The position numbers and the translations under genes were made by a program. Positions 1 to 9,642 of a stretch of 64,000 bases of DNA are shown one piece after another. Position 1 is the stretch's first letter; every line of letters begins with the position of its first letter. The notes under the pieces are model-generated. The model made no database searches, was not told the DNA's origin, and was given only the letters and a program-made list of their open reading frames with translations. Source of the stretch: Photorhabdus asymbiotica. GTDB taxonomy: Bacteria > Pseudomonadota > Gammaproteobacteria > Enterobacterales > Enterobacteriaceae. The stretch is from the NCBI RefSeq assembly GCF_003634575.1, contig NZ_RBLJ01000002.1, positions 558,001 through 622,000 on the forward strand, written 5' to 3'.

Positions 1-2326
1 AACGAGCCAACAATGCCGGCTGAAAGTGATCACGCAGTATGGGACGCAACAATTCGTGCTGGGTGGCAGTCGGAGCATCAGGCTGTTGTGCCAATAATGC
101 CATCAGTTGATCACTCCCCAGATTAGAGGTCATCAATATGACGGTATGACGAAAATCGATCTCGCGCCCTTCACCATCCCGCATAAAACCGCGATCAAAT
201 ACCTGATAGAACAGGTTCAACACGTCACGATGCGCTTTTTCTACTTCATCCAACAACACGACGCTGTAGGGGCGCTGACGTACTGCTTCCGTCAAAATGC
301 CGCCCTGTCCGTACCCCACATAACCCGGAGGTGAACCTTTCAGCTGAGAAACCGTATGCGGTTCCTGATATTCCGACAAATTGATAGTAATTAGTGAACG
401 TTCGCCCCCAAACAGGCAATCGGCCAATGCCAGTGCGGTTTCGGTTTTCCCCACACCACTTGGCCCCACCAGTAGAAAGACGCCTAATGGCCCCTGTTCC
501 GGCGTCAAACCGGTTTTAGCCGCACGTAAACGTTGAGCGATTTCCCTCAGTGCCATATCCTGACCGATAACCCGGTCGCCTAAATACTGCTCAAGATGTA
601 ACAAACCGGTTTGTTCGTCTTTTAGCAAACTGCTTAACGGTATCCCCGTCCAATCGGCAACGACCGTCGCGACAGTACGCACATCGACATTCAATGAAAG
701 TAATGGCTCATTGCCCTGTAATTCTGCCAGCTCCGCTATGCCTTCCCTGAGTTCAGGTGTTTTGGGTGAATGTTGACGTAAATCGAGAAGGCGCTGAGCC
801 AGGCTCTTTTCGCGCTGATACTGTGCTGTGAGTTGTTCAGTCTGGCGTGCAACCTCTTCACGCCGAACCGCAATCTCCTTTAAACGGGTGTTATCTTCTT
901 CTGTCGGCAACACCGCCGAATCCGCTTCAATCGCCTGTTGCTCCATTTCAAGGGCCGTTAGTTGTGCCTGACGTTGCGTCAATGCTTCCGGCACCGTATC
1001 CAGACTCATCCGCACCCGGGCGCTGGCGGTATCCAGCAAATCCACTGCTTTATCCGGGAGCTGACGCCCGGTCAGGTAACGGCGAGATAAGGTAACCGCT
1101 GCTTTAACGGCGTTATCCTGAATATGAACGCCATGGTAACGGGCATAGCGCGCTTTCAGACCACGCAGCATCAGGCAGGCGGTTTCATCATCCGGTTCGT
1201 CCACTTTGATCATCTGAAAACGCCGTTCCAGTGCCGCATCCCGCTCAAAATATTGTTTGTATTCCGACCAGGTAGTGGCGGCAATCGTGCGTAATGCTCC
1301 CCGCGCCAGTGCGGGTTTGAGCAGGTTAGCCGCATCGGTGCCGCCTGCCTGATTACCAGAGCCAATCAGCGTATGAGCTTCATCAATAAACAGTAAGATT
1401 GGGGTGGGTGACTGTTGTACTGCTTCAATCACGTTTTTCAGCCGTTGTTCAAATTCGCCTTTTACCCCCGCGCCTGCCTGCAATAGCCCCAGATCCAGCG
1501 ACCGCACACTGACGGTTTTCAGGCTATCAGGCACCTGACCACCGGCAATACGCAAGGCCAATCCTTCCACCAGCGCAGTTTTTCCTACCCCCGGTTCACC
1601 GACCAAAATTGGGTTGTTTTTACGTCTGCGCGACAGAATGTCGATCATTTGGCGAATTTCATTGTCACGACCAAACACCGGATCAATACGGCCCTCGGCA
1701 GCACGCGCCGTTAAATCCAGTGTGAATTTGTCTAATACTCCCTGTAACGCTGGTGATAACGCTTGAGCATTTTGAGCAGGTTTATCAGGATGTATTTCTG
1801 CCACCGCAGAACCCCCGCCGCTATCGGCCAGACGCGCCGCCGCCTGTACTTCCGGGCGCTCTGCTGAATGCTGATCCAGCAGCGGGCGCAAATGTTGTAA
1901 CTGGCTCACACTCAGGCTCATCAACGGCCAACCATCGTGAGTACGCAACCAATCCGGCTGACCACGCAGCACCTGCAACAAATGCACCGAGCGAATAGAT
2001 TCATTGCCTGCTTCTTGAGAAGCAACAAACTCAGCGACTTGTAATAAACGATACAAGCTATCTGACAACCGTGGACGTTGATTGATGCTACGGGGCAGAC
2101 GGTCAATCGTGGTCAACAAAGATTGCCACAACGAATGCATATCCCACTCGTAACGCCGGGCAATCACAGTAATATCGCCCTCACCGTCTTCAAGTAGTTT
2201 TAGCAACCAGTGCTCCACAGTAATTTCAGCATGCGCTCGTGTCTGGCAGAGTGCTGCTGCTGCGCTTAGTGCCTGTGCGCAATAGGGATTTAAGCGACAC
2301 AATAATGAAGTCGATACCGTATCCAT
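1..2326 (-). CDS. clpV: ClpV (TssH), type VI secretion AAA+ ATPase, C-terminus beyond left edge
   Basis: ClpV is the cytoplasmic AAA+ unfoldase that disassembles the contracted T6SS sheath (TssB/TssC) so it can be reused. The ORF starts at the ATG at 2324-2326 (protein begins MDTVSTSLLC) and stays open for 775 codons to the window edge. The family is about 850-900 residues, so roughly the last 100 are missing. An N-terminal Clp repeat domain is followed by the first AAA+ module with Walker A GEPGVGKT at residues about 243-250 and Walker B LLFIDEAH. A ClpB-like middle region follows, and a second Walker A lies near residue 620 (plus-strand 445-468). It is last in the visible tssB-to-clpV order on this strand, about 240 bases after hcp. 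The ribosome site is weak. Family assignment is firm. Confidence 0.95.
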   Translation of the reverse strand, partial: MDTVSTSLLCRLNPYCAQALSAAAALCQTRAHAEITVEHWLLKLLEDGEGDITVIARRYEWDMHSLWQSLLTTIDRLPRSINQRPRLSDSLYRLLQVAEFVASQEAGNESIRSVHLLQVLRGQPDWLRTHDGWPLMSLSVSQLQHLRPLLDQHSAERPEVQAAARLADSGGGSAVAEIHPDKPAQNAQALSPALQGVLDKFTLDLTARAAEGRIDPVFGRDNEIRQMIDILSRRRKNNPILVGEPGVGKTALVEGLALRIAGGQVPDSLKTVSVRSLDLGLLQAGAGVKGEFEQRLKNVIEAVQQSPTPILLFIDEAHTLIGSGNQAGGTDAANLLKPALARGALRTIAATTWSEYKQYFERDAALERRFQMIKVDEPDDETACLMLRGLKARYARYHGVHIQDNAVKAAVTLSRRYLTGRQLPDKAVDLLDTASARVRMSLDTVPEALTQRQAQLTALEMEQQAIEADSAVLPTEEDNTRLKEIAVRREEVARQTEQLTAQYQREKSLAQRLLDLRQHSPKTPELREGIAELAELQGNEPLLSLNVDVRTVATVVADWTGIPLSSLLKDEQTGLLHLEQYLGDRVIGQDMALREIAQRLRAAKTGLTPEQGPLGVFLLVGPSGVGKTETALALADCLFGGERSLITINLSEYQEPHTVSQLKGSPPGYVGYGQGGILTEAVRQRPYSVVLLDEVEKAHRDVLNLFYQVFDRGFMRDGEGREIDFRHTVILMTSNLGSDQLMALLAQQPDAPTATQHELLRPILRDHFQPALLAR

Positions 2327-2567
2327 ATAAGTTCCGGTGTTAATAAGAGGTCAGGTCACATTCGAGGAATAAGCCGTTTTGCCATAGCTACCGCACGTCT
2401 GAAGCTCATCCGTGATTTTTTGCTCAAAATGTGCCCGTCCCCGGGTAAAAAGTTATTAGTCTGGTGGGATATCCCACTCAGTCCTCGCGTTTAACCAGCA
2501 CGGCGATAACGCCGTACTGGTTCGATTAAAATGGCAGTCATACCAAGGTATGGCGGCCTGTCAGCAA

Positions 2568-3059
2568 CTACGCCTGATTGCGCTCATTCCACGCATCCGA
2601 GTGAATGATGTTGCCGTCTTTGTACGTCCAGGTGATTTTTTCGTAGCGGAACTCAACTTGTTCCAGATGATTGTGTTTCTCTTTGGCAGGATCTTTGATG
2701 TCATGCATCAGCGGCGCCACTTTCACCACCTTCACGTTGTCCAGTCGGGTGTTGAAATATTCCTTCTCCTGACCCGCATCATCAATTTTGTACCACTTGA
2801 TTTCTGCTGATTTCAGGGTTTGGCCGGAAGTGACCGCTTTATACAAATAAGGACTTGAAGCATCGACTTCTTTCGTGAACACTAGCGGAGCGTGCACGCG
2901 GGTTCCGGTCAGCTTGCCAGTATTGTTGTCCGTCGGAATATGTAAAGCATGTTCCAACGCCACAATTTCGATGCTGCCTTCACGGTTCTGTACATCGACA
3001 GACCCTTTGATGTCCGCACCGCCGTCATCTTTTAGCCACAAATAAGCGGGGATAGCCAT
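2568..3059 (-). CDS. hcp: Hcp, type VI secretion tube protein
   Basis: Hcp forms the hexameric rings of the T6SS inner tube and is secreted with the spike. The protein is 163 residues, the usual family length, and begins MAIPAYLWLKDDGG. The start at 3057-3059 is chosen because an AGGAG ribosome site lies just upstream and because this N-terminus is typical of Hcp; a longer in-frame ORF reaching 3281 only overlaps the upstream OmpA-domain gene. The stop of that gene (3064) is 4 bases from this start, so the two are translationally close. The 240 bases between hcp and clpV hold no gene. Confidence 0.94.
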   Translation of the reverse strand: MAIPAYLWLKDDGGADIKGSVDVQNREGSIEIVALEHALHIPTDNNTGKLTGTRVHAPLVFTKEVDASSPYLYKAVTSGQTLKSAEIKWYKIDDAGQEKEYFNTRLDNVKVVKVAPLMHDIKDPAKEKHNHLEQVEFRYEKITWTYKDGNIIHSDAWNERNQA

Positions 3060-3063
3060 AATA

Positions 3064-4797
3064 TTACTCCTGTTTTTGAGTGTGTGATGTCGCCTGCACC
3101 GGCGACGTTGTTGTTGATAAAGAGCCTGACACTGGTTGCAGTCGCTGGCAGGCGACTGCGTTAGGTACCAGACGGATTTCAACTCTGCGGTTGGCAGCTC
3201 GCCCCGCAGCCGTTGAATTGGTGGCGACTGGCCGCGTTGCACCTTCGCCCTGTACGGCAAAGCAAGCGAGCGGAATATCACTGGTTTGTAATAACCAGTC
3301 GCGTACCGCTTCTGCTCGCGCCAGTGATAACACGCGGTTTTTCTCAGTATTGCCAGTGGAATCGGTATGACCGCTAATCACAATCAGCCAGCCGGGTTTA
3401 GCCTTGATATCTATCAATGCGTTCATCAGAACTTTGGCAGATCCGGCCTTAAGGCGGGATTGTCCAACATCGAATAATGACATGCTGTTAAGACTCAACG
3501 TCCGCGGCAGCGCTTTGTCTTTCTTCGGCTGCGCAGGCGGTGATGCCGGTAATACCGCATGGTTGATAACATCCATCAACGGCGCATAAAGGTGATCACC
3601 CAAATAAAGCCCCAGCCCCAAACGCATCGGTTCACCATCCCGATGATATTTTTCCAACAATGCTGCGTCGCGTTTGAGTTGCTGATAAGCCAGCCCTTTA
3701 GCACCAACGTCTTTCATGCTAATAGCATGGTAATGTTGTAAATCACTACGTATCTGGCGTAGCAAACGCTGGTTATTCCAAGCACTGGCTGTTAATGCCA
3801 GACAAGCAAATCCCGTCAGCAAGCCAATCGCCCAAACTACTGCACGCCGGCGCGGTGAATAGCCGTAATAACCTGGCAACAAGCGCAACATTGCATCAGG
3901 AAATGGCAGTACACTCACAGCACCAGCGATGCTGCGGTTGATGCGGGGTAAAGTTGTATGGGCAATCAGCCATTTTGTCCAAAGATTGTTTGCCTGCGGA
4001 GTTTGGGGCCAAAACATCAGTGCCATTGCGATGGGGTGACAAGGCTGGCTGGTTAGATCCCGCGACTGACACTCGCTCAGAACGTTTTCCACCATCCAAC
4101 GTTGCCATGCCGCAACGGCAACTGTCTGTTGTAAACGTACAACGCGCTGCTGTGCATCTCCTTCTGCCAACCAGATATTCATCCCAATGGCGGCCTGTTT
4201 CTCGCAACATACCGTCATCATCGGGCGATCTGCCCGCAATTCGAACCACGGGCTAATATCACCATCAAGATAACCAGCAATTAACACCGGGGGACGGCAG
4301 GCGGTTAGTTGTGCAACACAAGCAACCTGATAACGAAACTCCCGGATCTGAGCTGTCATTACCGACTGATCCTGTTGCTGTTCAGGGAAGAGTGTTAACA
4401 ACACACTAATCTGCGCGCACCAGTCAGGTCTGGCCGTAATAATGGCTTCCACCAGCGCACTCATCTCACTTTGTCGTGGTACGCAGATAAAACAGCCCTG
4501 TGGAGTGATGCGCAGCGGCTCTCCTGTAAACAAGGTTGTCACATTCTCACCACAGGTCAGCACCACAGGCTGACGCCATGAGGCAGCTGGTAGTGCCGCC
4601 AGCAAACGACAAACACTGTCCTGATGGGACATTTCACGCATAGCACGCCCTGTTTGCCACCAGGCAATGATCGCTATCACCAGAATTACAGATAGCCACA
4701 ATGCAGCAGATACCTTTCCCAACGGGAAGAACCAGCACAGCACCGCAGCCAAAACACAAGCCAAAAGCCATAGCGCTCGCCTTAATGCACAACTCAA
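3064..4797 (-). CDS. Type VI secretion OmpA-domain membrane protein
   Basis: This is a 577-residue inner-membrane protein with a C-terminal OmpA/MotB peptidoglycan-binding domain. Two hydrophobic segments lie at residues about 8-24 and 30-48 and a third near 317-335. The OmpA-like domain has the ISGHTDSTG motif at about residue 473 and NRRVEIRLVP near 530. It sits directly downstream of the DotU/TssL gene, 10 bases away. In some T6SS clusters the peptidoglycan-anchoring domain is fused to TssL. Here TssL is short and the anchor is separate, which suggests the two proteins together anchor the membrane complex. The roughly 270 residues between the second and third membrane segments match nothing I can name. 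The T6SS assignment rests on position and the OmpA domain. Confidence 0.85.
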   Translation of the reverse strand: MSCALRRALWLLACVLAAVLCWFFPLGKVSAALWLSVILVIAIIAWWQTGRAMREMSHQDSVCRLLAALPAASWRQPVVLTCGENVTTLFTGEPLRITPQGCFICVPRQSEMSALVEAIITARPDWCAQISVLLTLFPEQQQDQSVMTAQIREFRYQVACVAQLTACRPPVLIAGYLDGDISPWFELRADRPMMTVCCEKQAAIGMNIWLAEGDAQQRVVRLQQTVAVAAWQRWMVENVLSECQSRDLTSQPCHPIAMALMFWPQTPQANNLWTKWLIAHTTLPRINRSIAGAVSVLPFPDAMLRLLPGYYGYSPRRRAVVWAIGLLTGFACLALTASAWNNQRLLRQIRSDLQHYHAISMKDVGAKGLAYQQLKRDAALLEKYHRDGEPMRLGLGLYLGDHLYAPLMDVINHAVLPASPPAQPKKDKALPRTLSLNSMSLFDVGQSRLKAGSAKVLMNALIDIKAKPGWLIVISGHTDSTGNTEKNRVLSLARAEAVRDWLLQTSDIPLACFAVQGEGATRPVATNSTAAGRAANRRVEIRLVPNAVACQRLQPVSGSLSTTTSPVQATSHTQKQE

Positions 4798-4807
4798 TTT
4801 GCTCTCC

Positions 4808-5458
4808 TTAGCCTTGCCCAGCAGACAAATATTGCTGAAGATAGAAATGCAAGCCCAACCACATCAAAGCTATCACGCCCATTGCCTGACACCCCCAGAA
4901 CCACAGAGAGCGTGAACGCCAGAATTTTCCCTGACGACGACATGCATTTGTCTGTATCGTTTGATATGGTTGCACCACCATTTCCCCCGCACGCTGAGTC
5001 AATACATCCAGTAATGACTGGCGCTCCTGTGCAATCTGCTCGTTATCACCCCCCTGAAAACCCAGTGCTAATACGCGCTGGAAACAAGTCAGTACCATCA
5101 AGGAAGGTTGCGATTGATTCAATACCTGACGGATACGTTCAAACAACCGCTCACCGGCATGATGAGTATTAAAAAATCGCGTCTGCAACAGCGTTTTCGA
5201 CCAAGTTTCATGACCATTATCCCGGCCAGGACGACTGAGTACGGTTTCATCCAGCAATGCGCACAAGGCATAGATCATGTGAGTCATGTCATCTTCACTA
5301 ACATCACTTTCACTTAATTGCTGCTGTGCACTTTCTATCAACTCAACCCCTTTTTGATATAACGCCTCACCATGCACCGACTTATCACCGTTTCTCAGTG
5401 CAATCACCAATATCCCAATGCCAAGCATCAGGTCGTCGATTGAGATCATTTTGTTCAT
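4808..5458 (-). CDS. tssL: TssL / DotU (IcmH-type) T6SS membrane subunit
   Basis: TssL is a tail-anchored inner-membrane protein of the T6SS TssJLM complex. This one is 216 residues, with a helical cytoplasmic part (MIYALCALLDETVLSRP and FFNTHHAGERLFERI are typical DotU signatures) and a single C-terminal membrane segment at about residues 187-207. It has no OmpA domain of its own; the next gene supplies one. The ATG at 5456-5458 overlaps the stop of tssK in an ATGA arrangement, indicating translational coupling. Confidence 0.93.
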   Translation of the reverse strand: MNKMISIDDLMLGIGILVIALRNGDKSVHGEALYQKGVELIESAQQQLSESDVSEDDMTHMIYALCALLDETVLSRPGRDNGHETWSKTLLQTRFFNTHHAGERLFERIRQVLNQSQPSLMVLTCFQRVLALGFQGGDNEQIAQERQSLLDVLTQRAGEMVVQPYQTIQTNACRRQGKFWRSRSLWFWGCQAMGVIALMWLGLHFYLQQYLSAGQG

Positions 5459-6813
5459 GAACGTAATACCGCAAATAGCTCTAACTGAACGCCCGATAAC
5501 GTACCGGGCACATAGAAGGCACAGCTTCCCGCTTCCAGCATGACTTTAGCCAACGGATTATTCAGATCGAAAGCAAAATACTGGTTTTCCAACCGCAGCG
5601 GGATCGCTGCCGGCACATGACTTAGTGGACGTAAAGGAACGCCGCTTAATGACCGGTTAATCAACCGATCAATATCATCGGGTGCCCCTACTTTACACAA
5701 ATGCGGAAACTGGATTTGCAGCTGATGTGCCGGTATCGACGATCGCACAGAGAGATAGAAATCAGCCTCTTCGCACAAGCGTCTATCATGAAACGATGCT
5801 TTCCACTGATTCTCACGCACAACTTCCAATTCAATCGCAATCACCCTTGATGGCAATCTGGCTTCAAGCAGAGTGCTAATCAGCTGCATTAGAGGCGGAA
5901 AAACATCACTTAACTGATCGTGTTGATAACCAGGGATCGCGTCGAGATCGTGATCCAATGAGAACGTCAGCAACGCCCCAGCCAATTTCACCATTTCACG
6001 GTAGATGATTTCCGGGTGCAATGCGGGTCCCGCCTTAAAATCATTCAGCACCGGCTCATAGCTATTGAGTGCATTCAGTAACCAGAACAGCGAAACATCA
6101 GCCACAGCGAAGTCTGCCATCCGTTGATTACTTTCACGGCGCATCCCCATCAGACGAGCGCGTTTAGCACGTAGCTGAATTAGCAACAGTTCGAGCTGTT
6201 CCAGCAGTGGAGGATGGGCCGCGAAGGAGAGCAGCGGCGGAATAAAGCTATTATCAAGCGTCCAACCTGCATGTCCGTCACGTACTAAACGTGCCAGCGG
6301 ACAGGTCAAATAAGCTCCATTTTCGTCATGCTTAAAACGCAGAGAAAATGCGTAGCGTTCAACCGCAATTGACTCACTCGCACTGCCGAATCTGTCCTGT
6401 ATTTCAATCCACTCTTGCTGATAACGCAGCGGCGGTTGTCCCGGCACGACCTCCTCACTGCTCTGACGGCAGTTCCCGCCATTAGCGTGTTCCAACGGTA
6501 ATGCCAGTAATACCTCAACAGTGCGCAGATCCTCCGGTACAACCTGCCGCAAATCGCAGGCAATAGGCAGATTGTCGGCATGATCGGTGTCAATCAGCGT
6601 CCCATCCTGTAAACGGGCCCTAAGGTGCTGAACTTTCAGTCGGTTTAAACGCAGTGCATCCTGATCAAACTGAATGTCCAGCACTCCCCAGGGATGGATC
6701 AATCCCAGATGAGCAATGCAATCGTTAGTCAGCGCTTCCCAACTTGCCTGTTGCTGAAATTGTTGAGGTGCCAAAAAGGCATCTTCAATCCAAAGAGGAC
6801 GTAAAATTTTCAT
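5455..6813 (-). CDS. tssK: TssK (ImpJ/VasE), T6SS baseplate subunit
   Basis: TssK links the T6SS baseplate to the membrane complex. The protein is about 452 residues and starts MKILRPLWIEDAFLAPQQFQQQ, a typical TssK beginning. I place the start at 6811-6813, because a GGGGGTT ribosome site lies at a workable distance; an adjacent ATG one codon upstream (6814-6816) is possible but too close to that site. A longer ORF to 6882 overlaps the end of tssC and is unlikely. It is coupled to tssL by a 4-base overlap. Confidence 0.94.
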   Translation of the reverse strand: MKILRPLWIEDAFLAPQQFQQQASWEALTNDCIAHLGLIHPWGVLDIQFDQDALRLNRLKVQHLRARLQDGTLIDTDHADNLPIACDLRQVVPEDLRTVEVLLALPLEHANGGNCRQSSEEVVPGQPPLRYQQEWIEIQDRFGSASESIAVERYAFSLRFKHDENGAYLTCPLARLVRDGHAGWTLDNSFIPPLLSFAAHPPLLEQLELLLIQLRAKRARLMGMRRESNQRMADFAVADVSLFWLLNALNSYEPVLNDFKAGPALHPEIIYREMVKLAGALLTFSLDHDLDAIPGYQHDQLSDVFPPLMQLISTLLEARLPSRVIAIELEVVRENQWKASFHDRRLCEEADFYLSVRSSIPAHQLQIQFPHLCKVGAPDDIDRLINRSLSGVPLRPLSHVPAAIPLRLENQYFAFDLNNPLAKVMLEAGSCAFYVPGTLSGVQLELFAVLRS

Positions 6814-6832
6814 CATAACCCCCAGTGAATGA

Positions 6833-8359
6833 TTACTCTTTCGCTTTCGGCATCTGAGAAACCAGCGACAGATTGACGTCAAGCCCTTCTACTTGGAAAT
6901 GAGGTACCGCATACAGCCTGACCCGGAAGAACCCCGGATTGTCGTCAATATCCTCAACGATCACTCGCGCTTCACGCAGTGGATGCGAAGCTTGTAGATC
7001 GTCAGACGGATCGGTCATCTCGGTCACCAGCGTGTTGATCCAGTTGTTTAGCTCAATTTCAAGCAGACGACGATCCTTGGTGGTGCCGATGTTTTCCCGT
7101 TGGATCAATTTCAGGTAATGGGCAATGCGAGACAGCAGGAAGATATACGGCAGACGCGCATTGATGCGGCTGTTAGCTGTCGCTTCACCCGTATCATATA
7201 CCGCTGGTTTCTGCGTCGAGTTAGCCGAGAAGAAACAGGCGTAATCGCGGTTTTTATAGAAAGAGAGCGGAATAAATCCCAAATTGGCAAATTCAAACTC
7301 GCGGGTTTCCGGGATCATCACTTCTGAGGGAATTTTTGCCTGATTACCAATTCCCAAATCGTAGAAATGGATCGGCAAATCAGTCACCGCCCCACCCGCC
7401 TGTGGCCCACGGATCTGTACACACCAGCCATTTTTCACAAAGCTTTTCACCATGTTGGCCGCAAACGCGAAAGCCGCATTGGTCCACAAGTATTTACTGT
7501 GATCCGGACCTTTAACCTGCTCAAGATAATTAAACGTTCGCACCGGCACGGTATCCGGGCCATACGGTAAACGTCCTAACACCCGCGGCAATGTCAGGCC
7601 GATATAACGGGCATCATCGCTGTCGCGGAAGGATTTCCATTTGATGTATTCGGCGCGGTCAAAGTAGTTACCAATGTCTTTAATGGACGCAACCTCTTCC
7701 ATGGTTTCCTTACCGAAAAAGGCCGGGCTAGCAGAAGCAATAAAGGGCATATGTGCCGCTGCTGCCACTTTAGCGATATTGCGCAACAGGGCAATATCCT
7801 GCGATCCAGCACCAAATTCATAGTTGGCAATCACCGATCCGATAGGTTCACCGCCCGGTGTATCGTATTCCTGAATGTAGGTATGGCGATAGAAACCGCT
7901 TTGAGCAATTTCCGGCGCATCATCAAAATCTTGTTGCAAATCCTCTTTGGTGACATCCAGCACTTCAATTCTGACGTTCTGACGGAAATCCGTCCGGTCA
8001 ACCAGAAACTTCAGGCCCCGCCAGGCTGATTCTACTTGCTGGAATTCCGGTTGATGTATCACGACATCCAATTGACGGCTGATTTGGTGATCCAACACAC
8101 CAATATGATAATCCAGCAAGGTTTTATCCAATCGCTCAACTTTTTGTGCCGATTCTTTCAGCAGCGTGAGAAAAACACTGACCGCCGCGGTGACTCTCTC
8201 ATCCGTCGTCACATCAGCCAACGCATCATTGTTCTGAAAAAGATCAAAACCATTTAACTGTTCGACTGGCTGTAAGTTAATTTTCTTAAATAATGCTTGA
8301 TAAACACTGCCTTCACTGTGGGCCGTCGTCACAGAAGCAGCTTGCTCTTGTACCGTCAT
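6833..8359 (-). CDS. tssC: TssC (VipB/EvpB), T6SS contractile sheath large subunit
   Basis: TssC pairs with TssB to build the contractile sheath around the Hcp tube. It is 508 residues, close to the usual family length of about 490-510. Recognisable EvpB-family segments include AWRGLKFLVDRTDFR and NNWINTLVTEMTDPSDD. The start has a clear AGGAG ribosome site. It follows tssB by 48 bases and precedes tssK by about 20 bases, as in most T6SS clusters. Confidence 0.97.
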   Translation of the reverse strand: MTVQEQAASVTTAHSEGSVYQALFKKINLQPVEQLNGFDLFQNNDALADVTTDERVTAAVSVFLTLLKESAQKVERLDKTLLDYHIGVLDHQISRQLDVVIHQPEFQQVESAWRGLKFLVDRTDFRQNVRIEVLDVTKEDLQQDFDDAPEIAQSGFYRHTYIQEYDTPGGEPIGSVIANYEFGAGSQDIALLRNIAKVAAAAHMPFIASASPAFFGKETMEEVASIKDIGNYFDRAEYIKWKSFRDSDDARYIGLTLPRVLGRLPYGPDTVPVRTFNYLEQVKGPDHSKYLWTNAAFAFAANMVKSFVKNGWCVQIRGPQAGGAVTDLPIHFYDLGIGNQAKIPSEVMIPETREFEFANLGFIPLSFYKNRDYACFFSANSTQKPAVYDTGEATANSRINARLPYIFLLSRIAHYLKLIQRENIGTTKDRRLLEIELNNWINTLVTEMTDPSDDLQASHPLREARVIVEDIDDNPGFFRVRLYAVPHFQVEGLDVNLSLVSQMPKAKE

Positions 8360-8407
8360 TAAACATCTCCTGAATCAAATTTCACAAAAAAGAAAATAGG
8401 GTGAGAA

Positions 8408-8905
8408 TCAACCTTCTTTCGGTGCCAGCGCCGCCAGTTCCGCCCGCAGTTCATCGCTCAGCTGGTCATCCCGGAGAATGTGTTCCAGCTCCCGGCGAAA
8501 CGTGGCATTGTCAAGCAGATTAGATTTCAGATCGCGCAACAGATTACGCATAGAAAGCAACGCCCGGAGTTGTGGAATTTGTCGGGCCACTTGCTCAGGC
8601 TCAAAGTCTTTTATTTGCCGGAAAGTGAGATCAATATTCGTTTCACTCCCATCTCCAACCAAGGTATTTTCGACTGTCAGGTTAACGGCGGGGCTAAATT
8701 CAGCCAATACACTGTCAAAATTGTTTTTATTAATATCAACCTTTTCTCTTTCCGAGAGCGGACGCTGTTCCCGTCCGTTGCTGTAATCGCCCATAACCAA
8801 TAATTTCAGCGGCAACTCAACTTTTTTCTGCGCCCCACCCGTATGTAAATCCAATTTAATATTAATACGCGCTTTAGGAACTTCATTTTGAAAACTCGCA
8901 GCCAT
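8408..8905 (-). CDS. tssB: TssB (VipA), T6SS contractile sheath small subunit
   Basis: TssB is the small sheath subunit and carries the helix recognised by ClpV. The protein is 165 residues from the ATG at 8903-8905 (MAASFQNEVPKARINIKL). A strong GGAGGAG ribosome site lies 6-7 bases upstream, which favours this start over the in-frame ATG 15 bases earlier. It is the first visible gene of the minus-strand T6SS operon, so the promoter should lie in the AT-rich gap to its right. Confidence 0.96.
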   Translation of the reverse strand: MAASFQNEVPKARINIKLDLHTGGAQKKVELPLKLLVMGDYSNGREQRPLSEREKVDINKNNFDSVLAEFSPAVNLTVENTLVGDGSETNIDLTFRQIKDFEPEQVARQIPQLRALLSMRNLLRDLKSNLLDNATFRRELEHILRDDQLSDELRAELAALAPKEG

Positions 8906-9642
8906 TGATGGCTCCTCCATAAAAAGTAAATAAAGAGATGATGGTTGTCATGTCATGACTAATTTCAGAAAGAATACGCTGAATCAAATATTTCCGAATA
9001 GGCAGTTAACAGATCTGCAAATTATGAGGGAACGAATAATGACATCTTAATTAACGAATCTACTAAAAAAATCGACCAACACGAAATAACCATAGTTTCC
9101 CCGCAACCTTAAAACAAAGCAGCAGTAGAAAACATCCGCCAAAGATAAAAATTTAGCTTACAGAGCATGATAATTGGACAAGTATCAACAAAAGATAAAC
9201 AAAACCCAATTAAATAAAAATAAATAAAATTTAGATAATTCTTAATGACATTTTTCAACTAATTATAAAATATAAATTTTTACCCTATTTTGTAAAAGTA
9301 AGTAAAAATAAGTAATAATACGTAATAAATATCGGAGAATCATCATTGATATTCTACCTTCTTATTTAATCGCATTCTTTAAATGATATTGATTATTAAT
9401 TACAGAATTATTCGCATACAAAAATCTGTACCAACAAGTGCTATAGATGAAAAAAACAGTTTCTACCAATAAATAATGAACATTCACTCCTTATATACTA
9501 TCACTTAAACAAGGGTCTACCTGACCGTCAATAATTTCAGCCATCAGCAAGGAAATTCAAACATTGAACAACACGCTGAGAAATATTTTCATCTCAGCAA
9601 ATGTATTTAGTAGAAATATATTCACTATCTCATCATTTCATT
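8906..9642. other. AT-rich intergenic region upstream of the T6SS operon
   Basis: No gene is visible in this roughly 740-base gap. The T6SS operon promoter should lie here, reading leftwards. The centre, about 9180-9330, is very A/T-rich with short repeats of an AAGTAA type. I cannot single out a convincing -35/-10 pair by eye. Confidence 0.5.

Noticed and set aside
2568-3281. Longer version of Hcp (237 aa)
   Set aside because: The extra 74 residues overlap the coding end of the OmpA-domain gene and Hcp has its own strong ribosome site at 3059.
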